Source: an uncultured Bacteroidales bacterium (GTDB lineage: Bacteria > Bacteroidota > Bacteroidia > Bacteroidales > Muribaculaceae). Taken from it: a stretch of DNA of 12,271 nt. Shown here piece after piece: positions 7,435 through 12,271 of the stretch (within the stretch, counting starts at the first letter, position 1; each line of letters begins with the position of its first letter). The notes under the pieces were generated by a model, which ran no database searches, was not told the origin of the DNA, and saw nothing but the letters and a program-made list of their open reading frames with translations. Position numbers and translations under genes: made by a program. The DNA is taken from positions 1-12,271 of the forward strand of contig CAMWUH010000035.1 of the NCBI GenBank assembly GCA_947177325.1, read 5' to 3'.

Positions 7435-8954
7435 AACTTCAGATAACAGCAATATTATTCATAGCTTGCACAGTTGCCGGCGTGAGTGCAGCTGACTTCA
7501 CTTCGGTAGCCGAAGCTATCGCCGAAGAGCAAACGGGATTGTGGCAACTCGCCGACCGTGCTTTTGAAAATCCGGCTATCACTGCATGGAAATCAAACCT
7601 GTCGCTCACAAAAGCAGGCGCTGACTTCAACGGAACCGCTACCGACAACGCCGTTGATCCACGTTCAGGGTCAGGGGGACGAGAGTGGGGCTTATTCGCG
7701 TCTACCTACACCAAATATCGCTCTTCTACATTGACCGGCCGAGGAGAATACTCTTCGGGGATAACTCGCGACGTAAGATGGAACGAAACTGCCGACCCCG
7801 GGTTGCTCTACCCCTATCTGCTTGCCGACTCTGCAGGCGGCGATCTGAGAACCGAAAATTATCGGTTCAGTGGTGGATATGCCGACCAAAGGGGGCGATG
7901 GGTCTGGGGCGGCCGGTTGGGCTATCGCGCCACGCTGCAACATAGGGCCGTCGACCCGCGCCCGCGCAACGTTGTAGGGCAACTCGACATTTCAGCCGCC
8001 GGCGGATTTAATTTCGTCAAAGATTATTATGCCGTGGCCGGGTTAAGCCTTATGAAATACAAGCAGACCAATGAAGTTGAGTTTCTGAATGAAACGGGAG
8101 TGGATAAAATATTTCACCTCACCGGATTAGGCAACCATTACAGCCGCTTTGACGGCGTGGGGCTTTCAACCTACTACAGCGGCTTCAGTGCAGGTATTGA
8201 CCTCTACATCTACCCTGCGAGCGGACAAGGATTCTTTGCCTCTACACAATTCAAGCGCTTCAACTTCACCAATGTGTTGACTGATTTAAACAAGTTACCC
8301 CTGACAGGAGTCAATCATCGCCAATTCACGGCTCAAACAGGATGGATGTTTGAGCGAGGGGCGTTAAACGGAGGTGTTGCCGGGGACGTTGACATCTATC
8401 GACGCCACGGTCATGAGAATTATTTCGGCGATGCAACCTCGGGGATTTACCCATTGTCAGGGTCAAACGAAATGTATGCCGACAACAGAGTAAATGCCGG
8501 GCTGACCGCACGAATGGGGTTAAAAACGGCGCCCCTAAAGCGTATATTCGCTCAAGTTGACATCAATTGGCAGCATCAATCGATAGTTTACCTGCTCCCG
8601 TACAGCTTCATGGATTTGAATAGTGTAGAACCTTCCTTGAAGGTGGCAGGAGTCAGCAATATAGGTAAAAGCTGGATATTTAACGGCACCTGTTCAGCTT
8701 CCTTTATCATTCCTTACGACTGCACTGCCGAATTTTCAAATGACGCTGACACAGAGCTCGGAGGCTTGCTTGATGCCGAGAGGGGTACATTCGAGCTAAA
8801 TAGTCGTTCAGGCTCAAAAATCAGATTAGAGATAGGGGTGGCACGCGCCTTAGGGAAGTATGCCCTGAGGCTAAGCGGCGAGTGGCAACTGACAACTGTC
8901 AAAGGGGTTTCCAACCGCAACGACTACGCAGTATCTTTAGCATTAAATTTTTAA
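7431..8954 (+). CDS. Predicted outer-membrane beta-barrel protein (DUF6850-like)
   Basis: A 507-residue protein. ATG at 7431 overlaps the previous stop (ATGA, 7431-7434) and starts a clean signal peptide MKLQITAILFIACTVAGVSA with cleavage before ADFTS; longer in-frame starts upstream would lie inside the preceding gene and are rejected. The rest is rich in aromatic residues and alternating strands, such as 'SSTLTGRGEYSSGI', 'YRFSGGYADQRGRWVWGGRL', 'FASTQFKRFNF' and 'YALRLSGEWQLTTV', and it ends in the barrel-like 'YAVSLALNF' with a terminal Phe. There is no plug or TonB box, so it is a separate, non-gated barrel. From memory it resembles proteins named DUF6850-family outer-membrane barrels; this is unverified. 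Its tight coupling to the lipoprotein suggests they act together at the outer membrane. No function is known to me. Confidence 0.72.
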   Translation: MKLQITAILFIACTVAGVSAADFTSVAEAIAEEQTGLWQLADRAFENPAITAWKSNLSLTKAGADFNGTATDNAVDPRSGSGGREWGLFASTYTKYRSSTLTGRGEYSSGITRDVRWNETADPGLLYPYLLADSAGGDLRTENYRFSGGYADQRGRWVWGGRLGYRATLQHRAVDPRPRNVVGQLDISAAGGFNFVKDYYAVAGLSLMKYKQTNEVEFLNETGVDKIFHLTGLGNHYSRFDGVGLSTYYSGFSAGIDLYIYPASGQGFFASTQFKRFNFTNVLTDLNKLPLTGVNHRQFTAQTGWMFERGALNGGVAGDVDIYRRHGHENYFGDATSGIYPLSGSNEMYADNRVNAGLTARMGLKTAPLKRIFAQVDINWQHQSIVYLLPYSFMDLNSVEPSLKVAGVSNIGKSWIFNGTCSASFIIPYDCTAEFSNDADTELGGLLDAERGTFELNSRSGSKIRLEIGVARALGKYALRLSGEWQLTTVKGVSNRNDYAVSLALNF

Positions 8955-8978
8955 CCATCAATTAAATAAGCATAAATC

Positions 8979-11801
8979 ATGAAGAGATTACAACTATCTA
9001 TCGCTCTCCTTTTGGGATGGTGCGGAGCCTTGCAGGCAGCCAATCCGATTCCTATTGACCCCGATGTGAAAATTGGACGACTGGATAACGGCCTTACATA
9101 TTATCTGCGCCACAACGATTCGCCAGCCGGGCAGGTTGACTTCTTCCTTGCTCAGCGCGTCGGCTCGGTCAACGAAGAGGAAAATCAACAGGGATTAGCC
9201 CACTTCCTCGAACACATGTGCTTTAACGGCACCGAGCATTTCCCCGGCAATACGCTCATCGACTATCTGGAGGGAATAGGTGTGAAATTCGGTCGCAACC
9301 TCAACGCTTACACCTCAACCGATGAAACCGTTTACAACATCAGCCAAGTGCCCTCAGCCCGTCACTCCGCCCTTGACTCATGCGTGATGATTTTGAGCGA
9401 CTGGAGCGGGAAATTACTTCTCCATCAAAGCGATATTGACGATGAGCGCGGTGTTATTCTCAACGAACTGCGCCAACGTTCATCGCCGGCATCGCGAATT
9501 TTAACATCACTTGCTCCCGAAATCTATCAGGGGGAGAGATACGGAGTGAGAATGCCAATCGGCAAAGCTGAAATAATCAGTAATTTCGATCGAGAGACAC
9601 TTGTTGACTTCTATCACAGATGGTACCACCCCGAAAACCAGGCTGTTATTATAGCCGGGGATATTGATGTAGAGAGGATGGAGGAAAGCGTCAAGCATCA
9701 CTTTTCAGGCATTAAAGCATCTGCCTCGACAACCGCTTCTTCACCAATTGAGGTAGCCGACAATCAGCAACCTATATTTCTGATAGGGAGCGACCCCGAA
9801 CAATCAACCAATATGGTGCAGCTCTATATCAAAGAACCGATTTTAGAAGCTGAAAAAGCAGGCACTATAGAAGAGTTACGCCGCGACTATATGCGCTCAC
9901 TCGTCACTGATATGCTCGTGGAGCGATTTGACGGTAAGGAGAATGACCCGGATTGCAAGTGGTCGAATTTAGGGATAGGATTGCAGAAATTCTTACTCTC
10001 CGGCACTCGGTCGGCACTAATGCTCCGAGCTTCAGTAGCCAACAACAATGATGTGCGCCAAGCTATCGCTATGCTGAATACAGAATTGCAACGGGCTGCC
10101 CGCCACGGGTTCACACCGACAGAACTGCAAAGGGCCAAGCTGACTGAGCGTTCAAAAATCAACAGCGATTACACCAACAGGTCAACTGTCAGCAACACTG
10201 AATTGGCTCGACGCTACAGCCGGCATTTCACTCGTGGTGGTCTGCTCCCCTCGGCCGAGCAATATTATAAAATGATGAAAGGGGTGGAAACTACAACCAC
10301 GCTCGAAGATGTCAACCGCTACTTCAGCGAAATGGTAAGAGCCGATGGCCACAACTTGATTACCACCGTCTATACCACTTCACCGGCAGCCGCTTCATTG
10401 AGCAGCGATAGCCTGAGCGCCGACTTTGCCGATATATCGGCCTCTACGTTAGAGCCTTACATTGATACTTTTGCCAATCAGCCTCTGCTGACGGAGTTGC
10501 CTGAGGCGGGCAGAATAGAGAGTATTGAGGAAGCTCCCTTCGAGGCTCAGTTACTGCGTCTGTCAAACGGCATCAAGGTTTATCTGCGCCACTCGGCCGA
10601 TAAGCCCGACGAGGTGATGATTCACGCAGTCAGTCCCGGCGGCATTTCAATGAATTATTCGCCTGAGAATAAAGGCATTTACAAAATGATTGATGATGCG
10701 TTGGCTGTGAGCGGTTTCGGCGGTCACTCCTCAACCGACCTGCGCAAACTCCTGGCAGGACACAATGTAAAGAGCATCGTCAAGATTGGTAATACCTCGG
10801 AAGAACTTATAGCCCAAACTTCTCCTGCCGACCTCGAGACAGCGCTGCAGCTGCTTTATCTTAAAGCTACTGCTGCCGAGCGAGACGACAACGCATTTGC
10901 GACCCTCATGTCAACCACGCGCGCCAAACTTGAAAATCCCAACCGCACTGCCACATACGCTATGGGCGACACAATACACTCAATCGTTTACAACCGTCAT
11001 CCATTAGGCGAAAAACTATCGGCTGCCGACCTCGACCGTGTGGACTACGACTCCATTATCGCTCTGCACCGCGACCGCTTCAGCGACATGGCCGACTTTA
11101 CATATATCATCACCGGCAATTTCAATCGTGACTCTATCAACGGACTCGTGGAGCGCTACATATCGTCACTTCCGGGAAACGGGCGCCAAGAGCGCGCTCG
11201 CGACATCGGCTACGGCTTCCACAGCGGCAACGACTCTTTCAGTTTTACCCACCCGATGGAGCAAAACCCGCAGTCAATCACATATTCATTCTACAACGGC
11301 GAAGCTCCCTACGAACTTGAAAGTGTAATTGCGGCTCAAGCGCTCGGCTCAATTGTCAAATCACGTCTGCTGAGCGAAGTGCGTGAAAAGCGAGGATTGA
11401 CCTACGGCATCAACACTCACTGCTCCATCACTGCGAGGTTTAACGGTCAGCACACACCATCGCGCTTCATAATGCCGGTATATATCAAGGTAACCCCCGG
11501 CCACGAAGCCGAAACCTTCGGGATAGTACGCTCAACCATAGCCGATCTCGTCAGCAACGGCCCTACCGAGGCCGAGGTCAACAAAGTCAAGGCTTATTTA
11601 GCTAAAAACATTACCGACAACCGCAGCGAGAACGGATATTGGGAAACCGTTATCAAAGTCTACGACCGATTTGGCGTTGACATGGACAGCAACTATGAGC
11701 AAATAGTGGACAGCCTTAGTCCGTCGACAGTTCAAGCCTTTGCCGCCCGGTATCTCCCCAGGAGCTCTCGCGTTGAAATAGCAATGACTCCCGAGCCGTA
11801 A
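8979..11801 (+). CDS. Exported M16-family (insulinase/pitrilysin-like) zinc metallopeptidase
   Basis: A 940-residue, two-domain M16 peptidase starting 24 bases after the barrel gene. Residues 1-21 are a signal peptide (MKRLQLSIALLLGWCGALQA), so it acts in the periplasm or outside. The first half carries the inverted zinc motif HFLEH (His75, Glu78 catalytic, His79) and the third ligand Glu156 in 'DDERGVILNEL', exactly 77 residues after His79 as in pitrilysin. The second half starts near residue 518 ('LLRLSNGIKVYLRH'), lacks HxxEH ('MIDDALAVSGFGG' instead), and carries the substrate-binding 'SRLLSEVREKRGLTYGI' near 795-811. That is the usual active-plus-inactive halves arrangement. These enzymes form a clam-shell chamber and cut peptides or small proteins that fit inside. 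As last gene of a TonB-receptor operon, a role in degrading an imported peptide or protein is attractive, but a housekeeping role cannot be excluded. Confidence 0.93.
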   Translation: MKRLQLSIALLLGWCGALQAANPIPIDPDVKIGRLDNGLTYYLRHNDSPAGQVDFFLAQRVGSVNEEENQQGLAHFLEHMCFNGTEHFPGNTLIDYLEGIGVKFGRNLNAYTSTDETVYNISQVPSARHSALDSCVMILSDWSGKLLLHQSDIDDERGVILNELRQRSSPASRILTSLAPEIYQGERYGVRMPIGKAEIISNFDRETLVDFYHRWYHPENQAVIIAGDIDVERMEESVKHHFSGIKASASTTASSPIEVADNQQPIFLIGSDPEQSTNMVQLYIKEPILEAEKAGTIEELRRDYMRSLVTDMLVERFDGKENDPDCKWSNLGIGLQKFLLSGTRSALMLRASVANNNDVRQAIAMLNTELQRAARHGFTPTELQRAKLTERSKINSDYTNRSTVSNTELARRYSRHFTRGGLLPSAEQYYKMMKGVETTTTLEDVNRYFSEMVRADGHNLITTVYTTSPAAASLSSDSLSADFADISASTLEPYIDTFANQPLLTELPEAGRIESIEEAPFEAQLLRLSNGIKVYLRHSADKPDEVMIHAVSPGGISMNYSPENKGIYKMIDDALAVSGFGGHSSTDLRKLLAGHNVKSIVKIGNTSEELIAQTSPADLETALQLLYLKATAAERDDNAFATLMSTTRAKLENPNRTATYAMGDTIHSIVYNRHPLGEKLSAADLDRVDYDSIIALHRDRFSDMADFTYIITGNFNRDSINGLVERYISSLPGNGRQERARDIGYGFHSGNDSFSFTHPMEQNPQSITYSFYNGEAPYELESVIAAQALGSIVKSRLLSEVREKRGLTYGINTHCSITARFNGQHTPSRFIMPVYIKVTPGHEAETFGIVRSTIADLVSNGPTEAEVNKVKAYLAKNITDNRSENGYWETVIKVYDRFGVDMDSNYEQIVDSLSPSTVQAFAARYLPRSSRVEIAMTPEP

Positions 11802-11818
11802 CGCACTTTCAATAGCGA

Positions 11819-11832
11819 GCTCTATATAGAGC
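11819..11832. repeat. 14-bp perfect palindrome downstream of the M16 gene
   Basis: GCTCTATATAGAGC is self-complementary over its full length and lies between the M16 stop codon (11801) and the operon terminator. It could form a short 5-bp stem with an ATAT loop in the transcript, but no T run follows, so it is not a terminator by itself. Function unknown. Confidence 0.5.
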
Positions 11833-11848
11833 GGCTCTTATAAAAAAG

Positions 11849-11894
11849 AAGAGTTGGTCGCAACACCCATCAAAGTTGCGACTAACTCTTTTTT
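11849..11894 (+). terminator. Intrinsic terminator of the receptor-to-M16 operon
   Basis: Arms AAGAGTTGGTCGCAAC (11849-11864) and GTTGCGACTAACTCTT (11875-11890) pair over 16 positions with one G.U, closing on a 10-base loop, and run into a T tract (11889-11894). The matching A tract (11842-11847) extends the stem and could make the element work in both directions. It starts 47 bases after the M16 stop codon. Confidence 0.88.
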
Positions 11895-12186
11895 GATTAT
11901 TCCATCAAGCATTCACAATGAATATCCCTTTCATCATTTATGGCCTGATAGAATTATTTGATATTTGATATTTGACTGTTACATTGTTTTTGCGATTTAG
12001 TTGGTTAAACTTATAAAAAAATTTGTAGCCGACTACAGAGTTTTTTTGTTGAATAATAGATTTGGGTTGAAAAGCTTTTCAGTTGCAAAATTAATATCGA
12101 ATGAACAGGGAAAAATCTCAAAATATCCCCTCTGCATAAAAATTTAAAACAAACAGTTGAATCACTGGTTTTTACACTGTGATTTT
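11895..12186. other. AT-rich intergenic stretch with short repeats, no gene
   Basis: No coding frame of credible length or composition is seen here; the best ATG frame (from 11918) gives 16 codons. Small structures present are three tandem heptamers (11956-11976), a 5-bp stem TGTAG/CTACA (12024-12037) followed by a T7 run, a 14-bp palindrome TGAAAAGCTTTTCA (12068-12081), and a 6-bp stem AATCAC/GTGATT (12160-12184) running into T7. A minus-strand TAATTTTG (12086-12093) could be a leftward -7 box without an obvious -33 partner. A small RNA here is possible but not shown. Confidence 0.5.
11956..11976. repeat. Three tandem 7-bp direct repeats (ATTTGAT, ATTTGAT, ATTTGAC)
   Basis: Three head-to-tail heptamers, the last differing in its final base, in AT-rich sequence about 210 bases upstream of the promoter at 12187. 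They could be a binding-site cluster or simple slippage; nothing in the sequence decides between these. Confidence 0.55.
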
Positions 12187-12217
12187 TTTGTTTATGCCAA
12201 TTATTTGTCTATATTTG
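12187..12217 (+). promoter_or_regulatory. Strong Bacteroidota-type promoter for the gene starting at 12265
   Basis: TTTG at 12187-12190, a spacer of exactly 19 bases, then TATATTTG at 12210-12217 reproduce the -33/-7 consensus (TTTG-N19-TAnnTTTG) without a mismatch. Transcription would start near 12224, leaving a leader of about 40 bases to the ATG at 12265. This is the best promoter match in the window. Confidence 0.75.
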
Positions 12218-12264
12218 CAATCGAAACTATAAGTAACTATTTTACACTATTAATCCCAACTGCA

Positions 12265-12271
12265 ATGAAAA
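12265..12271 (+). CDS. Start of a downstream gene (only Met-Lys visible)
   Basis: ATGAAAA at the window edge sits about 40 bases after the predicted start of transcription of a consensus promoter, and ATGAAA is a common beginning for exported proteins in this group. Only two codons and one base are present, so the product cannot be named. Confidence 0.45.

Noticed and set aside
12086..12093. Minus-strand TAATTTTG as a promoter firing leftward toward the M16 gene
   Set aside because: There is no good -33 partner at 19-21 bases and no open frame downstream on that strand; the match is expected by chance in AT-rich DNA.
1..12271. CRISPR arrays, tRNA or rRNA genes, insertion sequences
   Set aside because: No regularly spaced repeats, no tRNA-like cloverleaf or rRNA stretch, and no transposase-like frame with terminal inverted repeats were seen by eye.

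Overview
The window looks like a chromosomal segment from a member of the Bacteroidales (Bacteroidota), plausibly a gut Muribaculaceae- or Bacteroides-like organism. The evidence is promoter elements of the Bacteroidota type (TAnnTTTG at -7, with one textbook TTTG-N19-TATATTTG pair), starts without Shine-Dalgarno sequences, a TonB-dependent receptor with an N-terminal carboxypeptidase-regulatory-like domain, a lipoprotein with acidic residues straight after the lipid cysteine, and a secreted protein with the C-terminal 'YYTLQG.RV...GIYI' tail seen in many Bacteroidales exported proteins. Genus-level assignment is inference only.

Left part (1-1328, minus strand): a two-gene leftward operon. 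An exported alpha/beta-hydrolase esterase (367-1293) is followed after 10 bases by a hexapeptide-repeat sugar O-acetyltransferase (1-356) that runs off the window edge. A -7 element lies at 1321-1328. A strong minus-strand terminator (1354-1403) separates this pair from the next gene.

Middle (1419-3188, minus; 3316-11801, plus): a secreted beta-propeller-like protein is transcribed leftward, and a four-gene operon is transcribed rightward from the same 127-base intergenic region. The rightward genes are a TonB-dependent receptor (3316-6096), a DUF4876-like lipoprotein (6145-7434), a second outer-membrane beta-barrel-like protein (7431-8954, overlapping by ATGA) and an exported two-domain M16 zinc peptidase (8979-11801). 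The operon ends at a long hairpin terminator (11849-11894). The shared promoter region is strikingly symmetric. Two identical -7 elements (TGCAAAATTA and TAATTTTGCA) flank a perfect 9-bp-arm palindrome, and all arms share exactly the same centre (3256.5). This looks like a single operator controlling both directions.

Right end (11802-12271): about 460 bases without a gene, containing the terminator, AT-rich sequence with short palindromes and a three-copy 7-bp repeat, and a very good promoter at 12187-12217 for a gene whose first codons (from 12265) are cut off by the window.

Working hypothesis (inference): the divergent cluster is a co-regulated surface capture and import system. A surface lipoprotein and a secreted propeller protein would act outside, the TonB-dependent receptor would import, and the M16 peptidase would digest the imported (poly)peptide in the periplasm. 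This is conceptually like the receptor plus M16 protease pairing of the Pectobacterium Fus ferredoxin-uptake system. The substrate cannot be read from the sequence.
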